Assembly (NCBI GenBank): GCA_963851095.1
Contig: CAWKOX010000010.1
Span: forward strand, 310,001-374,000
Source of the DNA: Oleispira sp963851095
Lineage (GTDB): Bacteria; Pseudomonadota; Gammaproteobacteria; Pseudomonadales; Oceanobacteraceae
Length of the DNA stretch: 64,000 bases
Reading direction: 5' to 3'
Shown here: in pieces, positions 9,700 to 19,179 of the stretch
Layout: each line of letters begins with the position of its first letter
Position numbering within the stretch: position 1 is the first letter of the stretch
The notes under the pieces: generated by a model
What the model was told of the DNA's origin: nothing
The model's input: the letters and a program-made list of their open reading frames with translations, nothing else
The model's database searches: none
Program-made: the position numbers and the translations under genes

Positions 9700-10599
9700 G
9701 TGACGACAGTACCGGTTTTAGTGGCTTATCAGGGCGTTGAGGGGGCTTATTCTCATTTGTCGTGTAATACGGTATTTCCTGATTATAAGTCTGTTGCCTG
9801 TGAGGATTTTAGAACGGCGATCTTGATGGTTGAAGAAGATAAAGCCCAGTTTGCGATGATTCCTTTAGAGAACTCCACCGCAGGGCGGGTTGAAGAGATT
9901 TATCGGTTATTGCCTAAGACCCATTTACAAATTGTGGGCGAGCATTTTGAGCCGGTTAATCATTGTTTGTTAGCGCTGCCAGGTGTGGCGCTTGAAGATA
10001 TAAAAACGGTTTCGTCACATCCGCAAGCCTTAGCTCAGTGTTTTAATAGACTTAATGACCATAATATTAAGGCCATTGCGGCGTCTGATACGGCGCTGTC
10101 AGCGAAGCAGCTTGCGACTCAGAAGCCTAATCTGCGTGAGGGTGAGGTGTCATATCGCCAGCAGGGGGCGATTGCTTCAACGTTGGCGGCTGAGCTTTAT
10201 GGTTTGAATGTCGTCGCTGAGAATTTTCAAGATGTGAGTGGTAATACCACGCGTTTTATTGTTTTGGCAAAAGAGGCTGGGCTAGAAGCTGGGATAGAAG
10301 AGTATGATGCTGAGAAAGACTATATAACCAGTGTGCTGTTTACTGTTCGTCATATGCCTGCGGCATTGTATAAAGCATTGGGTGGTTTTGCGACGAATGG
10401 CGTGAATATGATTAAGCTGGAAAGTTATATGGATGGCGGTACGATGGAGGCGAGTCATTTTCATATTGATCTGTCGGGACACCCTAATCAGAAAAGTATG
10501 AAGAATGCGTTATTAGAGCTCGAGTTTTTCGCTAAGACGGTGCGTATATTAGGCAGTTACCCCGCCCATAAATATCGTCGTAAGTCGGATTTTGTTTAG
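9700..10599 (+). CDS. pheA: Prephenate dehydratase
   Basis: Converts prephenate to phenylpyruvate in phenylalanine biosynthesis. The N-terminal catalytic domain begins VAYQGVEGAYSHLS and includes IPLENSTAGRV and the TRF motif in GNTTRFIVLAKE. A C-terminal ACT regulatory domain follows from about residue 208 (SVLFTVRHMPAALYKAL) with GVNMIKLESY, the region that binds phenylalanine in feedback-inhibited enzymes. There is no chorismate mutase domain, so this is the monofunctional form of 299 residues. The GTG start at 9700 is supported by AAGGAG at 9687-9692, seven bases upstream. Phenylalanine feedback is expected from the ACT domain, not shown. Confidence 0.93.
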   Translation: MTTVPVLVAYQGVEGAYSHLSCNTVFPDYKSVACEDFRTAILMVEEDKAQFAMIPLENSTAGRVEEIYRLLPKTHLQIVGEHFEPVNHCLLALPGVALEDIKTVSSHPQALAQCFNRLNDHNIKAIAASDTALSAKQLATQKPNLREGEVSYRQQGAIASTLAAELYGLNVVAENFQDVSGNTTRFIVLAKEAGLEAGIEEYDAEKDYITSVLFTVRHMPAALYKALGGFATNGVNMIKLESYMDGGTMEASHFHIDLSGHPNQKSMKNALLELEFFAKTVRILGSYPAHKYRRKSDFV

Positions 10600-10643
10600 C
10601 CGTAAGTCGGCTTTTGTAGTGTTGTCGTTATAGGAGTTTAGCT

Positions 10644-11999
10644 TTGATAGAAGCAATGGATTGGACAAAGTTATTGCAGCCGTTACGCATTGGCGAGACG
10701 ACTCGATATCATGAAGAAGGGCGTTCGCCTTTTCATAAAGATCAAGATCGTATTGTATTTTCCAGCGCCTTTCGTCGCTTGGATCGTAAAACTCAGGTTC
10801 ATCCGTTATCGGAAAACGATCATGTACACAGTCGTTTAACGCACAGTTTGGAAGTGAGCTGTGTCGGTCGTAGTTTGGGTTATCGTGTGGCAGAAGGGTT
10901 GAAGGCCAAAGGTAAGGTGCCTTTTCCTGATGAGATTACCGCTGCCGACGTTGGGGCCATTTTGCAAGCGGCGTGTTTGGCGCATGATATTGGTAATCCG
11001 CCTTATGGGCATACGGGTGAAGATGCGATTCGTCATTGGTTTCAAGATGACCAAAATGCCTATTTGTTAAACGGTTTGTCCGATTTAGAAAAGGCCGATT
11101 TGCAGACCTTTGAGGGCAATGCGCAGGGCTTTCGAATTGTCACTCAGGTTGAGTATCATCGTTTTAGTGGCGGAATGCGCTTAACTCAGGCAACGCTCGG
11201 AACGTTTGTTAAGTATCCTTGGTCAGTAGAGCATGCGGCAACGACGGGTAATAAAGCGCATAAGTTTGGCTGTTTCCAAAGCGAGCTAGAAATTTTAAAC
11301 AGTCTTGCGACGACTTTGGGTTTGATTCCACAGGCAAAGAATAAGTGGTGCCGTCACCCTTTGGTGTACTTAATGGAGATAGCCGATGATATTTGTTATG
11401 GCTTGATCGATTTAGAAGATGGCATCGAAATGGGGATTTTGAATTACTCTGAAGTAGAGAATATTCTGAAACCTTTGCTAGCCGATAAGTGGGAAAGCTA
11501 TCAGGCGCGTTTGGCCAGTGCTGATAATCAGCGACGAAGACTGTCGATGTTGCGTGGTAAGGCGATGGAGCGTTTGGTGGCTGAAGCGAGTCAGGCATTT
11601 TTAGATAACGAAGAAAAGATTATGACAGGAACGCTGGTAGGAGAGTTATCTGATCATTGTCCTGAGGTGGTGCGTGAGGCGATTAACGGTGCGAAGTTGT
11701 TGGCGCGTGAACGTATTTTTAAAGATCCGCGTAAAACGGCCATTGAGGTAGGTGCTTATTCGACCTTGGCGAATTTGTTGACGGCGTTTTTAGAAGCGGC
11801 CAAAGAGTTGATTGATACCGGACGTTCTACGTTTAAAAATAGCCGAGTATTAGAAATGATGGGGGCGAGTGCTCCTAAGTCCGATTGGACATTGTATGAG
11901 GCCTATATGCGTGTGCTTGATTATGTGGGCGGCATGACGGATAACTACGCAGCGGATATTGCGCAGCAGTTTTCGGGTTATAGTCCTCCTGGACGCTAG
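10644..11999 (+). CDS. dgt: Deoxyguanosinetriphosphate triphosphohydrolase-like protein
   Basis: HD-superfamily dNTPase that removes triphosphate from dGTP or related dNTPs. Metal-binding motifs are clear: SRLTHSLEVSCVGRSLG supplies the first His, CLAHDIGNPPYGHTGE the HD pair and downstream His, and EIADDICYGLIDLEDG a later Asp. The substrate-recognition start RSPFHKDQDRIVFSSAFRRL is typical. The start is taken as TTG 10644 because AGGAG at 10632-10636 is seven bases upstream; ATG 10656 is an alternative. The length of 451 residues fits. It follows pheA by 44 bases and may be co-transcribed. Exact dNTP preference cannot be told from sequence. Confidence 0.92.
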   Translation: MIEAMDWTKLLQPLRIGETTRYHEEGRSPFHKDQDRIVFSSAFRRLDRKTQVHPLSENDHVHSRLTHSLEVSCVGRSLGYRVAEGLKAKGKVPFPDEITAADVGAILQAACLAHDIGNPPYGHTGEDAIRHWFQDDQNAYLLNGLSDLEKADLQTFEGNAQGFRIVTQVEYHRFSGGMRLTQATLGTFVKYPWSVEHAATTGNKAHKFGCFQSELEILNSLATTLGLIPQAKNKWCRHPLVYLMEIADDICYGLIDLEDGIEMGILNYSEVENILKPLLADKWESYQARLASADNQRRRLSMLRGKAMERLVAEASQAFLDNEEKIMTGTLVGELSDHCPEVVREAINGAKLLARERIFKDPRKTAIEVGAYSTLANLLTAFLEAAKELIDTGRSTFKNSRVLEMMGASAPKSDWTLYEAYMRVLDYVGGMTDNYAADIAQQFSGYSPPGR

Positions 12000-12005
12000 C
12001 CTTGC

Positions 12006-12033
12006 TGCGTGGCTGTGGTTACAATGCCACGCA
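12006..12033 (+). terminator. Hairpin after dgt
   Basis: Perfect 8-bp stem: TGCGTGGC at 12006-12013 with GCCACGCA at 12026-12033 and a 12-base loop. The following sequence is only mildly T-rich, so it could be a terminator or an RNA-end stabilising hairpin. Confidence 0.4.
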
Positions 12034-12099
12034 ATGATATTTAATGAATAACAGATGTTATTACCCTTTTCTTTAATGAAGTGATTTGAATAATAAATT

Positions 12100-12930
12100 A
12101 TGGATATTGATTTTCCTTTGATCTTGATGGTACTTACGGTTGTAACGGGCTTGGTTGCTCTTGCGGATAAGTTTTATTTTTTACCAAGACGTTTGGCGCG
12201 TATTAATCTGTTGGATGGCCAAGGGGCGGATAAGCAATCTTTGCAGTCTGCTGCGAAAGAGCCTATGTGGATTGAGCAATCTAAGTCGTTTTTTCCGGTA
12301 TTGGTTGTGGTATTTGTATTGCGTTCTTTTATCGCAGAGCCCTTTCAGATTCCATCGGGTTCTATGGAGTCGACTTTAGTGAAAGGCGATTTCATTTTGG
12401 TGAGTAAATTTCATTACGGTTTGCGTATGCCTGTTTTCCGCAATTTGTTGGTCGGCATTAATGAGCCTGAACGCGGGGATGTGATGGTTTTCTTTCCACC
12501 CCACGATAAGCGTTACTTTATTAAGCGTGTGATTGGTTTGCCAGGCGATCATGTTGTTTATAAAGGTGGGCAGCTGATTATTAATGGTGAAGAAAAGAAT
12601 ATCGAGATTACCTCTGCTGAGCCTAAGCACCGCCCTGTGAAGTATTTGTTGGAAGAAACATTAGATACTGGCGCGCATGAAGTGCAGTGGACGCCTGGGG
12701 CTAACTTTGGCCCTGAAGGTGAATGGACGGTGCCTGAAGGTCATTACTTTATGATGGGTGATAACCGTGGACGTAGTTCTGACAGTCGTTTATGGCGTAA
12801 TGCTGCAACGGGTGAGGTTATGCCTTTTGTACCGGCTGAAAATATTGTTGGTAAAGCCGAAGCGGTATGGATGCATTGGGATCAAGTGTCTAGTTTGCCT
12901 TCTTTTTCGCGTAACAAGGCGATTCAATAA
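12100..12930 (+). CDS. lepB: Signal peptidase I
   Basis: Inner-membrane serine protease that cuts signal peptides from exported proteins. An N-terminal membrane segment (about 5-25) is followed by a second one ending in FIAEPFQIPSGSMESTL, which carries the nucleophile Ser88. The general base Lys142 lies in RYFIKRVIGLPGD, and the conserved box GDNRGRSSDSR occurs near residue 225. The length of 276 residues is normal. Two bases separate it from the following small CPFC membrane protein, so the two probably share an mRNA. No lepA lies upstream here, unlike in many relatives. Confidence 0.95.
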   Translation: MDIDFPLILMVLTVVTGLVALADKFYFLPRRLARINLLDGQGADKQSLQSAAKEPMWIEQSKSFFPVLVVVFVLRSFIAEPFQIPSGSMESTLVKGDFILVSKFHYGLRMPVFRNLLVGINEPERGDVMVFFPPHDKRYFIKRVIGLPGDHVVYKGGQLIINGEEKNIEITSAEPKHRPVKYLLEETLDTGAHEVQWTPGANFGPEGEWTVPEGHYFMMGDNRGRSSDSRLWRNAATGEVMPFVPAENIVGKAEAVWMHWDQVSSLPSFSRNKAIQ

Positions 12931-12932
12931 TC

Positions 12933-13058
12933 ATGGCTAAAAAACGGGCAAAGGACTGTCCTTTTTGTCGCCGCATGAGGGTATTGCTCATCTTTACTGC
13001 CCTTATGGCGGCGGGCTTGATTCTGTTAATTCAGCAGGCCCCTGCGGTATCTCAATAA
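12933..13058 (+). CDS. 41-residue CPFC-motif small membrane protein
   Basis: Short frame starting two bases after the lepB stop. A basic N-terminus with the dithiol-like motif CPFC at residues 9-12 leads into one hydrophobic helix (about 16-35). The short tail QQAPAVSQ follows. The tight link to lepB and sensible amphipathic order suggest a genuine small single-pass protein. I know no family for it. Cys-x-x-Cys could bind metal or do thiol exchange at the cytoplasmic face, which is speculation. Confidence 0.55.
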   Translation: MAKKRAKDCPFCRRMRVLLIFTALMAAGLILLIQQAPAVSQ

Positions 13059-13140
13059 AACTCACGAAAGAGCTAGATTTTAAATTTATTAGTCGTAGAA
13101 TAGCGCGCCTGTCGTCTCGTTGTCCGCTGGGTTGTTGTTG

Positions 13141-13509
13141 ATGTCTGTTAAAGTTCGTATGCAAGGCTTGTGTTTTATGGTTGCTGATACTTGGTTTAAA
13201 GTTAAACCGATTAAGCGATCATGCGAAGAGCAAAGCTCTTTAGACCGAGAATCTCGACGTATTCAATTGTACTTCTGTAAAACCTGTCCATCTTCTATTA
13301 AGATCAAGCGCCGCTGTCAGAAGTTGGGTTTGAAGGTTGTAGAAAAAGATGTGGGTCGTGTGAATGCTTACCGCAATGAGTTGATTCATGGTGGTGGTGA
13401 GGTTAGGGTGCCTTGTTTGCGTATTGAAGGGCGTAAAGATCAAGATGCTCGTTGGCTGTATACCAGTACTAAAATTCTGCAATATCTCGAACGCCGCTTC
13501 GATAAATAA
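13141..13509 (+). CDS. Glutaredoxin-like thioredoxin-fold protein
   Basis: The central part reads as a glutaredoxin or GST N-terminal fold: QLYFCKTCPSSIKIKRRC with a CxxC site, then KVVEKDVGRVNAYRNEL, then VRVPCLRI (the cis-Pro position) and the final helix STKILQYLERRF. A start at ATG 13141 (MSVKVRMQG) is preferred over an upstream TTG at 13120. An N-terminal extension of about 35 residues precedes the fold and has two Cys. Redox partner or glutathione use cannot be read from sequence. It follows the lepB pair by 82 bases. Confidence 0.7.
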   Translation: MSVKVRMQGLCFMVADTWFKVKPIKRSCEEQSSLDRESRRIQLYFCKTCPSSIKIKRRCQKLGLKVVEKDVGRVNAYRNELIHGGGEVRVPCLRIEGRKDQDARWLYTSTKILQYLERRFDK

Positions 13510-13650
13510 TCTGTTTTTCCTCTAGTTATTTCTTTAGTTATTCTTTTAGTGCTCTTGTTAGCTGTTTCTTTCTAGTTGCCCCTTTAAGTTGTTCTCTTAT
13601 TACGCGCTCTGTTAATCTAGGTTTTTGTTTTTAAGCCTAAAGAGTGTGCT

Positions 13651-14625
13651 ATGCCTGTTATTGATTGCCATTACCGCCCGCCGTTTTTATTAGCCAATGG
13701 TTATCTTCAAAGTATTCTTCCGACGTTAATTCGCCGTATTGATTGTGCCCACTTTCAGCGCGAACGCTTGTTTACTGATGATGGTGACTTTTTAGACTTA
13801 GATTGGAGTCGCGCATCGTCTTCTATTGCAGGTAAAACCTTACTGATTATTTCTCATGGCTTAGAAGGGCATTCACGTCGACCTTATGTTGCGGGGATTG
13901 CACGAGAAGCAAATGCTCAGGGCTGGGATGCGTTAGCTTGGAACTTTCGTTCTTGCTCGGGTGAGATGAATAAGACTCTGCGTTTTTATCACAGTGGCGC
14001 AACCGACGACTTGCAACGGGTAATTGAGCATGCGCACGGATTGGGTTACCAGCAGATTCACTTGGTGGGTTTTAGTATGGGTGGGAATTTAAGTTTGTTA
14101 CACGTTGGTCGCCAGGGGCGGGATTTACCCGAGCATGTGAAATCGGTGGTCGCTTTTTCTGTGCCGTGTGATTTGGCCGCCAGTGCACGCCGTCTGGCCG
14201 AGCGTAGAAACAAAATCTTCATGTGGCGTTTCTTAAAGGACTTACGAGAGAAGGTTGAGGCTAAGGCGTTGACCTTTCCAGAGGATGTGAGTGCTGAAGG
14301 GTATGAGCAGATTCGCACATTTCAGCATTTTGATGATCGCTATACCGCGCCTATCCATGGTTTTGATAATGCTGCGGACTATTGGCAGAAGAGCAGCTGT
14401 AAGCCGGTTTTAAAAGATATCCGAATTCCTGCTTTATTGGTAAATGCGAAGAATGATCCTTTTTTACCGGAGGCGTGCTTTCCGTATGACGAAGCCCGTG
14501 AAAGTACTTGGTTATCACTCGAAGTGCCTTTGTCGGGTGGCCACGTTGGCTTTATAGAAGTCAATAATCGCCATGCTTATTGGATGGAAAGACGGGTAGT
14601 GGAGTTTGTAAAACAGCATTCGTAA
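13651..14625 (+). CDS. YheT/EMB8-type alpha/beta hydrolase
   Basis: Alpha/beta-hydrolase fold of the YheT family. The start (YRPPFLLANGYLQSILP) is characteristic. The nucleophile elbow is GFSMGGN with Ser near residue 142. SHGLEGHSRRPY forms the oxyanion region. NAKNDPFLP supplies the acid Asp, and GGHVGF the catalytic His. The length of 324 residues is typical. Substrates of this family are poorly defined; ester or lipid hydrolysis is the general expectation. It is not obviously in an operon. Confidence 0.85.
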   Translation: MPVIDCHYRPPFLLANGYLQSILPTLIRRIDCAHFQRERLFTDDGDFLDLDWSRASSSIAGKTLLIISHGLEGHSRRPYVAGIAREANAQGWDALAWNFRSCSGEMNKTLRFYHSGATDDLQRVIEHAHGLGYQQIHLVGFSMGGNLSLLHVGRQGRDLPEHVKSVVAFSVPCDLAASARRLAERRNKIFMWRFLKDLREKVEAKALTFPEDVSAEGYEQIRTFQHFDDRYTAPIHGFDNAADYWQKSSCKPVLKDIRIPALLVNAKNDPFLPEACFPYDEARESTWLSLEVPLSGGHVGFIEVNNRHAYWMERRVVEFVKQHS

Positions 14626-14822
14626 CAATGAGTGCGACTGTGTAATTATTGTAATTTTTTCTGACGCAGAGGAGTAACGTAAACTTGGCAGTCGGTTATT
14701 TTGACGGTTCTGCGAATGTCGACTGTCATTATTTTGCTGTCTGGTTTTGAATTGTAATGTCGCGAGATTAATGAACAAGTGTTGCGCTAGATTGGATGTA
14801 AGAACTCTGATCCAGGTGCAAT

Positions 14823-16827
14823 ATGTTGTTTATTTCTCGCGTTATCATCGTTATGTTTTTTCTAGCTTCTGGTGCTAATGCAACCACTCTTGCAATTCCA
14901 ATGGATGATTTTGAGGTTGACTCTTTTCAGACTCAGGGCTTTGAAACTAATAACTTTGAAGCTAATAGCTTCCAGAATAAGAGCTTCCAAGTTAAGGGGA
15001 TGTCTCGGGCCACGACGAATACGTCGACGCTTTCAGCCTTATCAGCATCAACGACTAACAAAACGGTTCAGCCAGTATTGTTATTACGCGTTTCTTTTAC
15101 TGATCAAGATTTCTCTTATTCTCGTGCTGAGTTTGAACACTTAATGTTCTCTAAGTCTGCCGGCGCTAACAGTGTGGCTCGTTATTATTTAGAAAATTCT
15201 TACCAGCAATTTCATATTGAGCCTGTTCAAGAATCTCAGGGTGATGTTAATGACGGCATTATTGATGTTCGTCTTCCTTATGCTCACCCAAACTTTGGCA
15301 ATGCTTATGGATCAAGAAGCCAAGCTTTGGTAAGCGATGCATTAGCTCAGGCAAAGGACTCTATTGATTTATCAGCATTTGATCAAAACGGCGACAATAC
15401 GTTGAGTTCAAGTGAGTTGGCGATTGTATTGATGGTTGCGGGTTTCGAAAATGCTTATGGGGGGAGTTCTGCACCTGAGCCAAGAGTTTGGGCGCATAAG
15501 TCTGACATGCAGGGTGTGGCATTTGATGGTATTGAGTTAACGAGTTATGCGATGTTTGGTGAGCAGCATCATAATCATCTTGGCAACCATTGGTATTATT
15601 AGTCATGAAATGGGTCATTTGTTATTTGCGTTGCCTGATCTTTATGATCGTCAAGGTAAGTCAAATGGCATTGGTCGTTGGGGGTTGATGGGGTTAGGTA
15701 CTTGGAATGCTAATGGCGGCCATTCAGGTAGTTCTCCAGCTCATATGATGGCTTGGTCAAAAGAGAAAGCTGGGTTTTTAAAGCCGCAGGATATTATTGG
15801 TAATGAAGTTAAGTTTGATTTAGGTAGCGCAACTCATGAGCCTGAAGCAATGCGTGTTTGGGTTGATCCATTCCGTCATGGTGAGCATTTTTTATTAGAG
15901 TATCGTCAGCAGTCTCAGCTTGATAGTGCTTTGCCTGGTGAGGGTTTGGTTATTACGCACATTGATGATCGTGTGGGTTATGGCGCTACCGGTTCTCAAA
16001 ATGATGTGGCTGAACATAAGTTGGTGGATATTGAAGAGGCCGATGGTCGTAACGACTTGGATCAGCAAGAAAATCGTGGCGATCGTTTAGATGTCTTTAA
16101 TGATGCTTATGGTCAAGACTACTTTGGTGCTTCTTCGTTTCCTTCGAGCCTTGATTATCAGGGTAATGTGAGTGGTGTTGAGATTTCTAATATTCGCATT
16201 GGTGAGCGTGTTCAGGGGGATATCAGTCTTCCTTATACGACGTTGGGTGATAACTTAGGACATGGCAATGTAGTGGGGGCTTCTTGGGGTGCTAAAGGCA
16301 AGCAGGTTAATAGCTTGGTGACTTTGCCGTTAAATACAGATTTACCTTGGGCTCATGGTATTGATATTTATAGTCCTGGTGAAGCTGAGTTGGAGATTAC
16401 TTTATATGCTTCGCTATCGGCGGGGCAGTTGGATGATGAAATTTATTCGAGCCTGGGGCATTCGGTTGTTAAAGGTTGGAACCGTATTACGTTTGATCAG
16501 CGTATTGATCTGAGTGGTTTGAACCAGGTTCATATGCAGGTTGCGGTAAAGTCTGATGTGGCTCGTCCTTTTGGTATCGATAATAAGAGTCAATCCAGCG
16601 GCTTTAGCTATGTTGAATCAAATGGCACCTACCAGAAAGCACGTTTTGATTTTAACCAGCGTTTGTTGGTTGCAGGCCAAGAGCAGTCTTTTGATTATGA
16701 AGCGCCTCAAGGTGTAACGGCGGCAACAGGCGCTCGTGGATTGGAGCGTAAGGTTCCTACGGGTGGTAATGCTTTGTCGATTTTTGCTTTGTTCTTCTTA
16801 TTGTTGAGTATTCGTGGTCGTCGTTAA
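14823..16827 (+). pseudogene. M6-family metalloprotease with GlyGly-CTERM, frameshifted
   Basis: Secreted zinc protease. It has a signal peptide (about 1-21), then a short Phe-every-five-residues repeat (about 28-58), then the M6 catalytic domain with zinc motif HEMGHLLF, then a beta-rich domain. The C-terminus TGGNALSIFALFFLLLSIRG is a GlyGly-CTERM signal: Gly-Gly, hydrophobic helix, basic end. The frame is broken at about 15579-15583: the first part ends at TAG 15600-15602. Removing one T from CTTGG restores HHNHLATIGIISHEMGHLLF and a 667-residue protein. The break is only about ten residues before the active site, so without correction no active protease is made. The neighbouring rhombosortase is the expected processing enzyme. 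AGGTG precedes ATG 14823. Confidence 0.85.
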
Positions 16828-16901
16828 TGTTTAGTTAGAGGAATAAAACTAGAAGCCAAGTCGCGCGTTGGCTTATAATGTTTTTATTTTAGGAGCGCAG
16901 G

Positions 16902-17504
16902 ATGCGCGATTATGTGTTGTATCTTTTCTTATTGGTCACGATTGTTTTGCTCATGCTGGCCGAGCCTGTAAGTTCTCAATGGTTGATGTTTGATCGTAGC
17001 GCTATCGATGACGGTCAGTTGTGGCGTGTGTTGACCGCTCATTTTGTTCACCTTTCCCCTATGCACCTGCTTGGTAATGCCATGGGTGTCATCTTGCTAG
17101 GCTATGTCGCTGGTCGCAGTTTAAGTAATGCTTTAGGTGTGGCTTTGTTGGCCTGGTGTTTATTGGTTGTCGGTCTGGGTTTATATGTTTTTGCGGATTA
17201 TCTTGAGCGCTATGTCGGGCTGTCGGGTGTATTGCATGGCTTGATATTGGTCGCTCCGTTTATATCACCTTTTTACAGTCGTCGTATTGCTGCGTGCTTC
17301 CTTGTTTTGATTGTTGCTAAGGTATTGTGGGAGCAATCATCCTTTTATGATGATATGGCCATGGTCGGAATGATTGGTGGTCGTGTGGAGGCTAATGCGC
17401 ACTTACTGGGCACGATTGCGGGTCTGTTATTTTTGCTGGCTTATTACCTGGTGGGCTATGTAAAAGGTAATTTAGATAATGGACATAAAATAACGAATGA
17501 ATGA
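16902..17504 (+). CDS. rrtA: Rhombosortase
   Basis: Rhomboid-like intramembrane serine protease. It has several hydrophobic segments, the HFVHLSPMHLLGNAMG region, the catalytic Ser in GLSGVLHG (about residue 107) and a later His in NAHLLGTIAG. The small size (200 residues) and GLSGVLHG rather than GxSGAxxG are features of rhombosortase, the enzyme thought to process proteins with a GlyGly-CTERM tail. It starts 75 bases after the M6 protease that ends in such a tail, with GGAG shortly before ATG 16902. Substrate pairing is inferred from neighbourhood and family knowledge. Confidence 0.85.
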   Translation: MRDYVLYLFLLVTIVLLMLAEPVSSQWLMFDRSAIDDGQLWRVLTAHFVHLSPMHLLGNAMGVILLGYVAGRSLSNALGVALLAWCLLVVGLGLYVFADYLERYVGLSGVLHGLILVAPFISPFYSRRIAACFLVLIVAKVLWEQSSFYDDMAMVGMIGGRVEANAHLLGTIAGLLFLLAYYLVGYVKGNLDNGHKITNE

Positions 17505-17559
17505 ATAAGCTGGAAAGGCTGCTTGAATGTTTGTTTACGAATGTTAATAGGAAATAACC

Positions 17560-18099
17560 GTGCAAAACCCTTGGAAAACCCTGAGTCGTGAAGTGAAATA
17601 TGATAACCCTTGGATTCGTGTAGAGGAGCATCAGGTTATCAATCCTGCAGGTGGAGAGGGTATTTATGGTACGGTTAGCTTTAAGAATCGCGCGGTCGCT
17701 ATTGTCGCTTTGTTTGAGAATGGCGATACCTTGCTGGTGGGGCAGCACCGTTACCCTTTGCAGGAATACCACTGGGAACTGCCCATGGGCGGTGCTCCTG
17801 AAGGTGAGTCCATTTTGGCTTGTGCAGAAAGAGAGTTGCAAGAAGAGACGGGCTTTAGTGCCGAAAAATGGCAGCAGATTTTGACGATGCACTTGAGTAA
17901 CTCAATTACTCAAGAGCAAGGCTTCACGTTTATTGCTGAGGGTTTGAAAGCAGGCGAGATGGAATTAGAGGATACGGAAGATATTGTGTGTCAGCGTCTG
18001 CCATTTGAAACAGTATTTGACCGTGTCATGTCGGGTGAAATAACCGATGCCATGACGGTGGCATCGGTTATGAAGGTGCGGTTGCTGGGTTTGGCTTAA
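17560..18099 (+). CDS. Nudix hydrolase, ADP-ribose pyrophosphatase-like
   Basis: The full Nudix box GGAPEGESILACAERELQEE, ending TGF, fits Gx5Ex7REUxEExGU. The surrounding LLVGQHRYPLQEYHWELPMG is the pattern of ADP-ribose or sugar-nucleotide pyrophosphatases, which cut ADP-ribose to AMP and ribose-5-phosphate. The GTG start at 17560 follows AGGA by a suitable distance. The length of 179 residues is normal. Exact substrate is not decidable. Confidence 0.88.
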   Translation: MQNPWKTLSREVKYDNPWIRVEEHQVINPAGGEGIYGTVSFKNRAVAIVALFENGDTLLVGQHRYPLQEYHWELPMGGAPEGESILACAERELQEETGFSAEKWQQILTMHLSNSITQEQGFTFIAEGLKAGEMELEDTEDIVCQRLPFETVFDRVMSGEITDAMTVASVMKVRLLGLA

Positions 18100-18117
18100 T
18101 GCTTTGTTGGCTAAAGT

Positions 18118-19179
18118 TTAGCCTGCAACAATTGATAGCATGGTAGGGGCCTCGTGAGGCGAGTGCTGTCTTTGGCGATTACGATATTGAGCTGGGCTAT
18201 CTTTGGTCTGCTTGATGAAAATTCTATCAAGGGTTCTGCGCCCTGATAAACCAAGCTGAAGCGCTATTTGCTCGATGCTTAGGTCGCTTTCTAATAATAA
18301 CTGCTTTGCTTTGTGAACGCGGCAGTCGGTAACAACTTGCTTTAAAGAGGTGTGCTCTTTTTGCAGGTGTCTATTAAGTGTGCGTGCACTGATGTGGAAA
18401 TGTTGAGCAACGATTTGTTGGTTGGCCTTAAGGCTTAACTTATCTTGTTCTAAAGCGCGTTTAATGCGATCGGCAAGAGAGCCAGAGCGGGTTAACTTTT
18501 TATATTGTTCTTCAACATCACGCTTAATCATATTTAAAATATGAGGGTTGGTATTATGCAGCCCTTGATCTAAATAGCGTGCTTGAAACTGAATGGAACA
18601 TTCCAAGGAGTTGAAGGTGATGTTTGTTTTCCAGAGGTGCGAATAATCCGCAGAATAGCTTGGTTGTGGAAACGGTAGATCGATACCATTAATTTCCATA
18701 TCTGCACCACATAGCTGCTTAATCCAACCCAGTATGATGCCAATTAATAATTCACTGCGATAACGTTCTTGTGATAAAAAGCTTTGCTCACTAACGGGCA
18801 GCTTGATTTTAATGATGTTGTCGCGAGTACGGGTAACATTAACTTCAAGGTTGTCGCTGAGTAAGGCTGAGTATTTTTCTAGGTAATAAAGCGCTTCGCG
18901 CAGGGTGTTTGAGCATAAAAACAAATGCTGTAACTGACAGCTACTTTGGGTAACGGCTTTTTGAGCAGAAAAAACACATAAAGAGTTAGAGCGACTGGTG
19001 CGCACTAAGCTGTTTATTAGCTCATCGGCATCCTGCATGGAAATTCTTGCATCAGGATCTTTCAGTAACTTTACAAGGCGTGCATCAATAGCTGACTCAT
19101 GCTCGGTTGCCGGAGCTTTACTGCTAACGGCATCAATGAGTGGGCGAATAAGTGCTACTGAAATTGAACTTTGAATCAT
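18118..19179 (-). CDS. AraC-family regulator with AraC-type N-terminal ligand domain
   Basis: The C-terminal AraC/XylS DNA-binding domain has both helix-turn-helix parts: IVAQHFHISARTLNRHLQKE and IEQIALQLGLSGRRTLDRIF. The N-terminal half resembles the PF12625-type domain of regulators such as OruR. It lies alone on the minus strand with a long upstream region, and the outer-membrane protein gene farther upstream runs the same way. The ligand and target genes are unknown. The last 20 residues are a poorly conserved tail. Confidence 0.85.
   Translation of the reverse strand: MIQSSISVALIRPLIDAVSSKAPATEHESAIDARLVKLLKDPDARISMQDADELINSLVRTSRSNSLCVFSAQKAVTQSSCQLQHLFLCSNTLREALYYLEKYSALLSDNLEVNVTRTRDNIIKIKLPVSEQSFLSQERYRSELLIGIILGWIKQLCGADMEINGIDLPFPQPSYSADYSHLWKTNITFNSLECSIQFQARYLDQGLHNTNPHILNMIKRDVEEQYKKLTRSGSLADRIKRALEQDKLSLKANQQIVAQHFHISARTLNRHLQKEHTSLKQVVTDCRVHKAKQLLLESDLSIEQIALQLGLSGRRTLDRIFIKQTKDSPAQYRNRQRQHSPHEAPTMLSIVAG

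Noticed and set aside
17392..17892. 166-codon minus-strand frame across rhombosortase and Nudix genes
   Set aside because: Overlaps two well-supported genes on the other strand.
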